Positions 6,485 through 13,331 of a stretch of DNA of 13,331 nt are shown here, one piece after another. This stretch comes from Candidatus Cloacimonadota bacterium (GTDB taxonomy: Bacteria; Cloacimonadota; Cloacimonadia; Cloacimonadales; TCS61). The position numbers were made by a program, and so were the translations under genes. Each line of letters begins with the position of its first letter. The first letter of the stretch is position 1. The stretch spans positions 1-13,331 of the forward strand of contig JAOZPK010000058.1 of NCBI GenBank assembly GCA_029932755.1, given 5' to 3'. The notes beneath the pieces were generated by a model that was not told the DNA's origin, did no database searches, and saw only the letters and a program-made list of their open reading frames with translations.

Positions 6485-7240
6485 ATGAAAGCTATTTTAA
6501 TTTCTGCAGGTAAGGGAACCAGGCTTTATCCACTAACCAAGAATACACCTAAAAGCCTTTTAGAAGTAGGTGATGGACTTACATTATTAGAGGCACAATT
6601 ACATAGCCTACAAGAAGCAGGAATCATCGATGTAACAATAATTGTTGGTTATCGTGCAGAGCAGATTGAAGCAAAATTACATAAATATCAAAAAGACTTC
6701 AATATTAATACTGTATACAATCCTTTCTATGATGTATCAAATAATCTGATTTCTGTATGGATGGCTCGTAATTTTATGCAAGATGAATTTATTACCATAA
6801 ATGGTGATGATATGTTTACTGCTTCCGTGATCACAAACCTAATGAAAAGTAAACATAATATTACAATGGTAATGGATGAAAAAAGTGAATATGACGAAGA
6901 CGATATGAAGATAATCCACAAAGATGGATTAGTGCTGGAAGTCAGTAAAAAGATTGAACCGACTATAGCTAATGGTGAATCTGTGGGGATCATTAAGTTT
7001 AGTGGGCATGGTCCACAAATATATTTGAATATATTAGAAGAAATGGTTCGTCATCCTGAGAATAAGAACGTTTTCTATCTAAAAGCTATTCAGGAAATTA
7101 TTAATAAAGGATATCCAGTCCATTTTTCAAAGTGTAATCTTACTGATTGGGGTGAACTTGATTTTCATCCAGACTTGATGCTAATCCGTGAATATGTTAC
7201 TCAAACTAATTTAGTTGATAAAATTTTCAGTAAGAACTAA
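6485..7240 (+). CDS. LicC-like nucleotidyltransferase (probable CTP:phospho-alcohol cytidylyltransferase)
   Basis: A 251-residue NTP-transferase of the GT-A-like fold. The nucleotide-binding loop is SAGKGTRLYPLT at 7-18, followed by PKSLLEVGD with K23. IIVGYRAEQI at 52-61, NPFYDVSNNLISVWMAR at 79-95 and the metal-binding ITINGDDMF at 103-111 (D108, D109) follow, and WGELDFHPDL near 222-231 supplies the second metal site. The SNNLISVWMAR phrase and the short length resemble LicC, PntC and inositol-phosphate cytidylyltransferases more than long sugar-nucleotide enzymes. It would attach CMP to a phosphorylated alcohol, generating the donor for a CDP-alcohol phosphotransferase such as the divergent gene at 5092-6021, or for LicD at 573. 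AAGGA at 6472-6476 lies eight bases before ATG. It is the first gene of an operon with maf and 8-oxoguanine deaminase. The base and alcohol specificity are not readable from sequence. Confidence 0.8.
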   Translation: MKAILISAGKGTRLYPLTKNTPKSLLEVGDGLTLLEAQLHSLQEAGIIDVTIIVGYRAEQIEAKLHKYQKDFNINTVYNPFYDVSNNLISVWMARNFMQDEFITINGDDMFTASVITNLMKSKHNITMVMDEKSEYDEDDMKIIHKDGLVLEVSKKIEPTIANGESVGIIKFSGHGPQIYLNILEEMVRHPENKNVFYLKAIQEIINKGYPVHFSKCNLTDWGELDFHPDLMLIREYVTQTNLVDKIFSKN

Positions 7241-7245
7241 GATAT

Positions 7246-7824
7246 ATGATCCATAATCTTCTCAAAGATAAAGAAATAATTTTAGCTTCAGCTTCACCCC
7301 GAAGAAAAGAAATATTCAAAATGATTGGTATAAAAGCACTACAAATGCCGGCTCATATTGATGAAGATAATTTCTGCAACAATCCCAGAAAACTAGTAAT
7401 AACACACGCAGAGAATAAAGCACTTGCAATTAGAAAAATTGTGGATAACGATTACCTGATCGTTGGTAGCGATACAGTTGTTTACCAAGACTCAGATATA
7501 CTCGAAAAACCGGAAAGCAAACTCCATGCCGCAGAATTCCTTACTCGTTTATCCGGTACATATCATTATGTTTACACAGGTGTTGCAATTTCATATAAAA
7601 ATCAAATCTATTCCGGTTATGAAAAAACAAAAGTAATTTTCAGAAATCTTAGCGCATATGAGATCGAAGAATATATAAATACTAAAGAACCAATGGATAA
7701 GGCCGGAGCTTACGGAATTCAAGGTATGGGAAGTCAATTTGTGAAAAAGATATCAGGTTGCTATTTCAATGTTATGGGATTTCCGGTTTATCGCTTTTAT
7801 AAATTGTTAGAGGAAATATTATGA
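7246..7824 (+). CDS. maf: Maf-family nucleoside triphosphate pyrophosphatase (YhdE type)
   Basis: A 192-residue Maf protein of normal length. Its motifs are all present: the N-terminal phosphate loop LASASPRRKEI at 13-23, IVGSDTVVYQD at about 72-82 with the catalytic Asp, EKPESKLHAAEFLTRLSG, and DKAGAYGIQGMGSQFVKKISGCYFNVMGFP near the C-terminus. The DKAGAYGIQG form together with SxSPRR is typical of the YhdE subgroup, which hydrolyses dTTP, UTP and modified pyrimidine nucleotides to monophosphates. Maf proteins remove non-canonical nucleotides and are also linked to division arrest. The ATG at 7246 follows the upstream stop by five bases and has only a weak ribosome site, so it probably relies on coupling. 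Its last four bases overlap the next start (ATGA), joining it to 8-oxoguanine deaminase. Family assignment is firm; the substrate is inferred from the subgroup. Confidence 0.92.
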   Translation: MIHNLLKDKEIILASASPRRKEIFKMIGIKALQMPAHIDEDNFCNNPRKLVITHAENKALAIRKIVDNDYLIVGSDTVVYQDSDILEKPESKLHAAEFLTRLSGTYHYVYTGVAISYKNQIYSGYEKTKVIFRNLSAYEIEEYINTKEPMDKAGAYGIQGMGSQFVKKISGCYFNVMGFPVYRFYKLLEEIL

Positions 7825-9215
7825 AGAAGATATTAATTAAAAATCCAAATTTAATTGCAACGATGAATGACAAAATGGAAGAATGGAGCGGTGGTCATAT
7901 ACTTATCGAAGGAGATAAAATTATTTCTATTGGTAAACAATCCTTTAAAGGTAATTTTGATAAAGAGATCGATGCGACAGGAATGGTTGTTCTACCCGGA
8001 TTTATTAATACTCATCATCATCTATATCAATCTTTAACCAGGAACATCCCGCGAATGCAAGATGAAGAGCTGTTCCCCTGGCTGGTAAACCATTATGAAG
8101 TTTGGCGTGAAGTTGATGATGAAGCAATATTTACAAGTGCTCAAACAGGGCTTCTAGAGTTGATGCTAAGTGGAGTTTCAACCAGTTCAGATCATCTTTA
8201 CCTTTTCCCATCAAAATGCAATAATGAGCTCATAGATATTGAAATTAAAGCTGCTCAGAAATTAGGGATTCGTTTCCAACCGACTCGCGGCTCAATGTCT
8301 TTAAGTAAAAAAGATGGCGGACTTCCTCCGGATGATGTAGTTCAAACTGAAGAAGAGATCATGAAGGATTCTCTCAGATTAATTGAAAAATATCACGATT
8401 CCAAAGATGGTGCAATGATACGAATTTCACTGGCTCCATGTTCTCCATTTTCAGTTACTGCAGAGCTAATGGAACAAACAACTATATTAGCAAAAGAAAA
8501 AAATCTGATGTTCCATACTCACCTGGCTGAGACAATTGATGAAGAGAATTTTTGCATAGAAAAATTTGGAGACCGTCCCGCTGCCTATCTCGATTCACTT
8601 GGTTGGATCGATGGAAATGCCTGGGTAGCTCATGCAGTTCATTTATCTGATGAAGAAATTGAAAAAATGGGTAATTGCGGAATGGGAATTTCTCATTGTC
8701 CATCTTCTAATATGCGTCTGGGTTCAGGAATTGCCAGAATAAAAGAGATGCTAAAAGCTGGTGTTTCTGTAAGCTTGGGTGTAGATGGATCAGCTTCAAA
8801 CGATTCAAGTAATATGCTCTCTGAAATCCGATTGGCAATGCTGCTTAGCAGGTTGCGAAAGCCTGAATTCTGGTTAACTGCAAGGGAAGTTCTTCGTATT
8901 GCAACTCGTGGAGGTGCTGCAGCACTTGGCAGAAATGATATAGGAGAATTAGCGGTTGGAAAGCAAGCTGATATAGCTTTATTTTCTCTTGAACATTTGG
9001 AATATGCCGGATCACTTTCTGATCCATTAGCAGCACTTGTCTTCACTCAACGCATGAGACCAGTAGATTATCTGATCATTAACGGAAATATCCGTATCAA
9101 AAAAGGAAAATCAGAAATTGATTTGAAAAAACTTATTAGAGATCATAATAGAATCAGTGCCGAATTGATAAAACGAGCACAACAAAATACAGGGATTGAT
9201 TTTTTAAAACATTAA
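7821..9215 (+). CDS. 8-oxoguanine deaminase (amidohydrolase superfamily)
   Basis: A 464-residue mononuclear metal deaminase. The composite site starts with VLPGFINTHHHLYQSLTR (ligands H65 and H67), continues with the FHTHLAE histidine H234, the AHAVH block at 270-274, and ends with LGVDGSASNDSS (D322). Several segments are specific to the characterised 8-oxoguanine deaminase group: TSSDHLYLFP at 121-130, RFQPTRGSMSLSKKDGGLPP around 151-170, LAPCSPFSVT at 204-213, and HCPSSNMRLGSGIA at 292-305. The enzyme converts 8-oxoguanine to uric acid and ammonia in the cytoplasm; members may also use isocytosine. An older general annotation would be chlorohydrolase/SsnA-like. ATG overlaps the maf stop by four bases, so both are translated together, consistent with disposal of damaged nucleotides and bases. 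AGGAAA about six bases before ATG serves as ribosome site. Confidence 0.88.
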   Translation: MKKILIKNPNLIATMNDKMEEWSGGHILIEGDKIISIGKQSFKGNFDKEIDATGMVVLPGFINTHHHLYQSLTRNIPRMQDEELFPWLVNHYEVWREVDDEAIFTSAQTGLLELMLSGVSTSSDHLYLFPSKCNNELIDIEIKAAQKLGIRFQPTRGSMSLSKKDGGLPPDDVVQTEEEIMKDSLRLIEKYHDSKDGAMIRISLAPCSPFSVTAELMEQTTILAKEKNLMFHTHLAETIDEENFCIEKFGDRPAAYLDSLGWIDGNAWVAHAVHLSDEEIEKMGNCGMGISHCPSSNMRLGSGIARIKEMLKAGVSVSLGVDGSASNDSSNMLSEIRLAMLLSRLRKPEFWLTAREVLRIATRGGAAALGRNDIGELAVGKQADIALFSLEHLEYAGSLSDPLAALVFTQRMRPVDYLIINGNIRIKKGKSEIDLKKLIRDHNRISAELIKRAQQNTGIDFLKH

Positions 9216-9226
9216 AAAAATCTGAA

Positions 9227-9284
9227 TGTAGTGACAGTTCATTGAACTGTCTTTGAAAAGGCAAATCGCTGATCTACCACTACA
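9227..9284. repeat. Nested inverted repeat upstream of the YtcJ-like gene
   Basis: An outer pair, TGTAGTG at 9227-9233 and CACTACA at 9278-9284, encloses a perfect inner palindrome, GACAGTTC at 9233-9240 and GAACTGTC at 9244-9251 around the loop ATT. The outer right arm ends at the first base of the AAGGA ribosome site (9284-9288) of the following gene. It fills nearly the whole 79-base gap. It could be a structured leader that affects translation, a regulator site or a dispersed repeat of the REP/MITE type. It lacks a T run, so it is a poor terminator. Confidence 0.6.
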
Positions 9285-9294
9285 AGGATTATTT

Positions 9295-10773
9295 ATGAAA
9301 TTATTTTATAATGCACAGTTTCATACAATGAAGGAAAAAGGTGATATTGTCTCTGCAGTATTGGTAGATAATAAAGGGTACATCAAAGAAACATTTATTC
9401 ATACTCCGGAAATTGAAAATACTGAGAATTTCGATCTCAGAAAGAGTTTCGTTTATCCCGGATTTATTGATACTCATACTCATTCATTTGAAGGCGGATT
9501 ATATAGTTTAAGTGCAAATCTAGAAAATGTTACAAACTTGAGTGATGTTTTTGAAATACTTTCACAAACAAAACCAGTTAGCGGAAAGATCTTTGCCTTC
9601 CATTTTGATGAAAATAACGTAAAAGAAAAGAGATTCCCAACACTAAAAGAACTTGATACTATTTATCCGGACATTCCTCTCATTTTAAGACGAGTTGATG
9701 GACATAGCTGTGTTATAAATTCCAAAGCTGCTAAAATGATTGATTGGGAGAAACCGCTTCCTTCAGATTTCAATGGCTATTTATTTAGACGAGCAAATGG
9801 GAAAGCATCAAATTGGTTCCATAAAAACCTTACTAATGAAACAATTCTTCAATCATATCAACAAGCCGCAAATATTGCTCTGCAAAATGGTCATACTGCA
9901 ATTCATACAATGATCGGCGATGCTTATTCTGATATCAAACATTATAAACTGATCAAGGAAAATCTGCATCTATTTCCAATTGAATTTATTTTATATCCTC
10001 AGATCACGAATGTTGATATCGCATTAGAAATCGGTTCTCCAAGAATTGGCGGATGTGTTCTATCGGATGGTTCTTTGGGCTCACACACTGCTGCTTTATT
10101 AGAGCCATATTCAGATAAACCTGAAACAACCGGAATATTATATCGTTCCAATGATTTCTGGCAAAATTTTATTCGGAAAGCTCATAAAAATAATTTGCAG
10201 GTTGCTGTTCATTGTATTGGAGATGCTGCAATTTCTCAAATACTTAGTTGTTATGAAACGGTTCAAAGAGAAGATCCAAAAGACCTGAAACACATGATAA
10301 TACATAATGAACTCACTTCCGATGAAATGCTGGATAGAATGGCAAAGGCAAATGTGAGTGCTGCCATGCAGCCTATGTTTGATAGATTGTGGGCTGGGAA
10401 AAATGGACTTTATGTGAAGAGGTTAGGAATAAACAGAACTTCCCGTACAAACAGGCTCGCTTCGATCTACAAAAGAGGGATTATTCTCACAGGAGGATCG
10501 GATTGGTACATAACCGATCTGAATGCATTGAAGGGAATTGATGCTGCTACTAGGATCCATAATGAGAAAGAACAACTAACTCCTTACCAGGCTATCGAAA
10601 TTTATACTAAAAATGCAGCAATACTTTCTGGTGACCAAGATAGATTCGGAACAATTGAAAAAGGAAAATTAGCAAATTTTGTCTGTTTAAAAGAGAATAT
10701 TTTAGAAAGCAAATCAATCAAAGATATCCCAATATATTCTTTGGTTATGAAAGGTGAGCAGAAGCTAATTTGA
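9295..10773 (+). CDS. YtcJ-like amidohydrolase family protein
   Basis: A 492-residue metal-dependent hydrolase of the amidohydrolase_3/YtcJ group, slightly shorter than the usual 520-550. The N-terminal metal site is YPGFIDTHTHSFEGG (H61, H63). GGCVLSDGSLGSHTAALLEPY in the middle, VAVHCIGDAAI, IIHNEL and GGSDWYITDLN are the later family blocks that carry the remaining histidines and the catalytic Asp. FGTIEKGKLANFVCL closes the composite beta-sandwich that wraps both termini. Members hydrolyse amide-type bonds in small molecules, but few have known substrates, so I assign none. I choose ATG 9295 because AAGGA lies six bases upstream and MKLFYNAQFHTM is the typical first strand; the TTG at 9253 would add 14 residues made of the inverted repeat. 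It follows 8-oxoguanine deaminase and ends before a strong terminator. A role in purine or hydantoin salvage is possible but unsupported. Confidence 0.82.
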   Translation: MKLFYNAQFHTMKEKGDIVSAVLVDNKGYIKETFIHTPEIENTENFDLRKSFVYPGFIDTHTHSFEGGLYSLSANLENVTNLSDVFEILSQTKPVSGKIFAFHFDENNVKEKRFPTLKELDTIYPDIPLILRRVDGHSCVINSKAAKMIDWEKPLPSDFNGYLFRRANGKASNWFHKNLTNETILQSYQQAANIALQNGHTAIHTMIGDAYSDIKHYKLIKENLHLFPIEFILYPQITNVDIALEIGSPRIGGCVLSDGSLGSHTAALLEPYSDKPETTGILYRSNDFWQNFIRKAHKNNLQVAVHCIGDAAISQILSCYETVQREDPKDLKHMIIHNELTSDEMLDRMAKANVSAAMQPMFDRLWAGKNGLYVKRLGINRTSRTNRLASIYKRGIILTGGSDWYITDLNALKGIDAATRIHNEKEQLTPYQAIEIYTKNAAILSGDQDRFGTIEKGKLANFVCLKENILESKSIKDIPIYSLVMKGEQKLI

Positions 10774-10786
10774 ATCTGCAACATAC

Positions 10787-10816
10787 ATAAAAGCTCCCAA
10801 GATCGGGAGCTTTTAT
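10787..10816. terminator. Bidirectional rho-independent terminator between convergent operons
   Basis: A perfect 12-bp stem (ATAAAAGCTCCC at 10787-10798 and its complement at 10805-10816) with a six-base loop. The G/C pairs sit at the loop end, and each arm ends with A4 or T4, so it can work in both directions. It lies between the + strand YtcJ-like gene and the - strand folD. Confidence 0.88.
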
Positions 10817-10846
10817 CGTTTAAATTATTTATTATTAGAAAATTTA

Positions 10847-11713
10847 TTAATTCTTATTTTGTATTTTATATGCAAATAGAACATTGTTTAATAGCATTGC
10901 AGTTGTTATAGTACCGATACCACCGGGAACGGGAGTGATTGATGAAACTTTCTCGAAGCAAGCTTCATAATCTACATCACCAACATACCGATAACCTTTT
11001 TCTACATCCTTAATTTGGTTCACACCAACATCAATAATAATTGTATTATCTTTTATCATGTCAGATTTGATGAATAAAGGTTTGCCAATTGCAGCGATGA
11101 GAATATCTGCTTGTTTTGTGTGAAATGACAAATCTTTTGTTCTGCTGTGACAAACTGTTACAGTTGCATTTCCTGTTTCGGATTTTCTTAATAACAAGTT
11201 TGCGAGTGGTTTTCCAACAATATCACTTCTTCCCACTATAACAATATGTTTTCCATTTGTCTCAATTTCGTAATATTTAATAAGTTCTAAAACCGCTGCC
11301 GGAGTGGCAGGGAGAAATCCTTGCTTATCCAGAACAAGATTTCCCATATTTAACGGATGGAATGCATCAACATCTTTGTTCGGATTGATTTTCATTATAA
11401 TTTCAGATTCATCAAGGTGGTTTGGTAATGGCTTTTGCAGCATTATTGCATTTACTTTGTTATCATTATTCAATGCATCTATTTTCTCTAATAATAATCG
11501 TTGATCAATCGAAATATCCAGAATTATGGTTTTAATTTCAATACCAATTTTCAAACCCTTTTTCTCAAGATTCTGAACGTAATATTCTGCTGCCGGATCA
11601 TTCCCAATAAGTAATATCACTAATTTTAGTGAGATATTATTTAGTTCAATATCTTCTTTGATGCTGGCATAAATATTTTTTGCTATTTTTTTCCCTGATA
11701 GTCTTTTCTTCAT
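10847..11713 (-). CDS. folD: FolD-type methylenetetrahydrofolate dehydrogenase with altered cyclohydrolase site
   Basis: A 288-residue FolD of normal length. The NADP-binding half is well kept: VIVGRSDIVGKPLANLL at 158-174, NATVTVCHSRT at 182-192, IIDVGVNQI and TPVPGGIGTITTAMLLNN near the end. In the catalytic half, LQKPLP (Q93) and NKDVDAFHPLN (D116) are present, but the segment YVQNLEKKGLKIGI at 45-58 has Leu at position 49, where E. coli K54 and human K56, the lysine needed for cyclohydrolase chemistry, are found. There is no gap in the alignment, so the lysine is genuinely missing. Bifunctional FolD interconverts methylene-, methenyl- and 10-formyl-tetrahydrofolate; this one may be a dehydrogenase only, as reported for Clostridium perfringens FolD. 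Its ATG overlaps the ymdB stop (TAATG), with only a weak GGAA upstream. Confidence 0.92.
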   Translation of the reverse strand: MKKRLSGKKIAKNIYASIKEDIELNNISLKLVILLIGNDPAAEYYVQNLEKKGLKIGIEIKTIILDISIDQRLLLEKIDALNNDNKVNAIMLQKPLPNHLDESEIIMKINPNKDVDAFHPLNMGNLVLDKQGFLPATPAAVLELIKYYEIETNGKHIVIVGRSDIVGKPLANLLLRKSETGNATVTVCHSRTKDLSFHTKQADILIAAIGKPLFIKSDMIKDNTIIIDVGVNQIKDVEKGYRYVGDVDYEACFEKVSSITPVPGGIGTITTAMLLNNVLFAYKIQNKN

Positions 11714-12489
11714 TAATATTTCCGTTTAATTCTTTGTATGGTCAATGCTTTACCAGTCGTTTCATCAATACTTATCACAACAGCATTTATCTGAAGTCCA
11801 CCATCCGCTGGCTGAAATGGTAGATGCAGCGAATTTTTCATTTTTGATATAACGATCTCTTTTTTTATACCTATACATGAATCATGTGGACCTGTCATTC
11901 CCACATCTGAGATATAAGCTGTATTATTGGGTAGGATTTCTTCATCAGCAGTTTGAATATGCGTATGAGTACCAATAAATGCACTAATTTGTCCGTCAAA
12001 ATTGAATGCCAGAGCTCGCTTCTCAGCTGTTGCCTCTGCATGAAAATCAACAAAAATATTGTTAGTTACTTTTTTAATTGATGGTAATATTTTTTCAAGT
12101 GCAAAAAGTGGTGAATCTATCGGGTTCATATAAACTTGTCCCAGAATATTTAGGATAGCTAATTTTGATCGACCAACATCAGCAATATAACAAAATGCAC
12201 CAACTGCATCCTCGGAATAGTTTAAAGGTCTAAGAATTCGTTTTTCTCTTTTTAGATATTCAATTGATTCTTTTTTATCCCAGATATGATTACCACTGGT
12301 GAAACAATCTATACCACACAGGAATAATTCTGTAGCTGTTTTTTCTGTTATACCTTTACCGTGAGCAGTGTTTTCTCCATTAGCAATACAAAAATCTATT
12401 TCAAATTCTTTCCTTAACTCGGGAAGATACTTTTTCATCAAATTTCTTCCAGGGGAACCGAAAATATCACCAATAAATAAAATATTCAT
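11713..12489 (-). CDS. ymdB: YmdB-family metallophosphoesterase
   Basis: A 258-residue protein of the YmdB (TIGR00282-type) family. All metal and active-site blocks are visible: FIGDIFGSPGR (D8), IANGENTAHGKGIT (E39, N40), TSGNHIWD (N67, H68), FVDFHAEATAEKRAL (H150), GTHTHIQTADE (H175, H177) and SDVGMTGPHDS. Members form a two-metal site and hydrolyse phosphodiesters, with 2',3'-cyclic nucleotides as reported substrates; in Bacillus subtilis YmdB affects biofilm and motility choice and is encoded next to RNase Y. The same pairing occurs here, with rny directly upstream and a one-base TAATG overlap; no ribosome site precedes the ATG, so translation should depend on the rny ribosomes. folD follows with the same junction type. 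It is complete, of typical length, and shows no missing residues. Confidence 0.93.
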   Translation of the reverse strand: MNILFIGDIFGSPGRNLMKKYLPELRKEFEIDFCIANGENTAHGKGITEKTATELFLCGIDCFTSGNHIWDKKESIEYLKREKRILRPLNYSEDAVGAFCYIADVGRSKLAILNILGQVYMNPIDSPLFALEKILPSIKKVTNNIFVDFHAEATAEKRALAFNFDGQISAFIGTHTHIQTADEEILPNNTAYISDVGMTGPHDSCIGIKKEIVISKMKNSLHLPFQPADGGLQINAVVISIDETTGKALTIQRIKRKY

Positions 12490-13331
12490 TATTTTGCAAT
12501 CGCTGTTTGCCGTGTCTCACGAATTACTAAAACTTTTATCTGTCCTGGATATTGCATTTCTGCTTCAATTTTTTCTGCAATATCAGAAGCTATAAAGGCA
12601 GTATGTTTATCATCAACTGAAACCGGATCTACAATTATTCTTAGTTCACGTCCAGCTTGAATAGCAAAAGATTTATTAACACCTTCAATTGAGTTTGCAA
12701 TCTCTTCCATTTTGGTAAGACGTTTCATATATGTTTCAAGCATTTCTCTTCTTGCGCCTGGTCTTGCACCGGAAACTGCATCTGCAACCTGAGTAAGAAC
12801 TGCATAGACACTTTGATATTCAACTTCTTCATGATGAGCCTCGATAGCATTAACAACTATTTTGCTTTCACCATTTTTTCTTGCTACATTAGCACCGAGA
12901 CTGGCATGTGAACCATCATATTCATGATCTATTGCTTTTCCAAGGTCATGCAGGAATCCGCAACGACGAGCCAGTTCCTGATCAAGATTCAACTCAGTTG
13001 CAAGAATGCCACAGATCCAAGCTGCTTCCATAGAATGGCGAAGAATATTTTGTCCGTAACTTGTACGGTATTTTAATCTTCCAATAAGTTTTACTATGTT
13101 TGGTGAGATGTTATGAATATTTGTTTCCATACAGGCTTTTTCACCGATTTTAATGAGGTTGCTATCCATTTCTTTCGTAATTTTTTCGATTACTTGTTCG
13201 ATACGTCCCGGATGAATTCTGCCATCCGTAATCAATTTTTCAAGAGCAAGACGAGCAATTTCTCTTCGAACTGGATCAAAGCCTGAAAGAACTACAGCTT
13301 CAGGAGTGTCATCTATGATCAAATCAATCCC
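12489..13331 (-). CDS. rny: Ribonuclease Y, C-terminal part (5' end outside window)
   Basis: The last 280 codons of RNase Y; the frame is open to the right edge, where the residues read GIDLIIDDTPEAVVLSGFDP, the end of the KH RNA-binding domain, so the TTG at 13322 is internal. Next come RREIARLALEKLITDGRIHP and the HD domain with RHSMEAAW, CGFLHDLGKAIDHE (catalytic His-Asp pair) and AIEAHHEEVE, followed by QVADAVSGARPGARREMLE and the family-specific tail ending VLVIRETRQTAIAK. RNase Y is a membrane-anchored endoribonuclease that starts mRNA decay; the missing N-terminus should hold the membrane helix and coiled coil. It is the first visible gene of the rny-ymdB-folD operon, and its stop overlaps the ymdB start. 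The promoter lies outside the window. Confidence 0.94.
   Translation of the reverse strand, partial: GIDLIIDDTPEAVVLSGFDPVRREIARLALEKLITDGRIHPGRIEQVIEKITKEMDSNLIKIGEKACMETNIHNISPNIVKLIGRLKYRTSYGQNILRHSMEAAWICGILATELNLDQELARRCGFLHDLGKAIDHEYDGSHASLGANVARKNGESKIVVNAIEAHHEEVEYQSVYAVLTQVADAVSGARPGARREMLETYMKRLTKMEEIANSIEGVNKSFAIQAGRELRIIVDPVSVDDKHTAFIASDIAEKIEAEMQYPGQIKVLVIRETRQTAIAK

Noticed and set aside
8693..9046. 117-codon frame on the - strand inside the 8-oxoguanine deaminase gene
   Set aside because: It lies wholly within a well-conserved gene and has no recognisable motif; it is a shadow of the coding bias on the other strand.
9253..9294. TTG at 9253 as start of the YtcJ-like gene
   Set aside because: The added residues come from the inverted repeat; ATG 9295 has a well-spaced AAGGA.
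12489..13322. TTG at 13322 as start of a short HD protein
   Set aside because: The frame continues to the edge with GID before LIIDDTPEAV, the conserved end of the RNase Y KH domain.

Overview
The window comes from an AT-rich bacterium (I estimate one third G+C by eye) that is very probably Gram-negative and anaerobic. Evidence for an outer membrane is a porin-like beta-barrel gene; evidence for lineage is only indirect (RNase Y with YmdB and FolD, AAGGAG ribosome sites, very short gaps). A member of the FCB group or Cloacimonadota would fit, but this is a guess from overall style. No tRNA, rRNA, CRISPR array, insertion sequence or phage gene is visible. No stretch of 300 bases lacks a gene; the largest gap is about 170 bases (6316-6484).

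Region 1 (1-5124, + strand) reads as one tightly packed operon ending in a strong hairpin terminator. It holds the end of a CDP-glycerol glycerophosphotransferase-like gene, a LicD-type phosphotransferase, a second CDP-glycerol glycerophosphotransferase-like gene, an HxGH cytidylyltransferase, an OprP/O-like porin and an organophosphate:phosphate antiporter of the GlpT/UhpT type. Together these suggest uptake of a phosphorylated alcohol such as glycerol 3-phosphate, its activation with CTP, and its transfer to a surface glycan. The porin gene carries an in-frame TAA inside an otherwise perfect signal peptide.

Region 2 (5086-6357, - strand) has a long CDP-alcohol phosphotransferase and, upstream of it, a ThiS-like sulfur carrier without its usual thi partners. 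The 102-base gap between them holds a hairpin and a possible 21-codon reading frame.

Region 3 (6391-10821, + strand, divergent from region 2) is a second operon: a LicC-like nucleotidyltransferase, Maf nucleotide pyrophosphatase, 8-oxoguanine deaminase (ATGA overlap with maf) and a YtcJ-like amidohydrolase, closed by a 12-bp-stem terminator. A nested inverted repeat sits just before the last gene and touches its ribosome site.

Region 4 (10847-13331, - strand) is a housekeeping operon transcribed in the order rny (5' end outside the window), ymdB, folD, joined by two TAATG stop/start overlaps. FolD lacks the lysine that normally catalyses the cyclohydrolase step.
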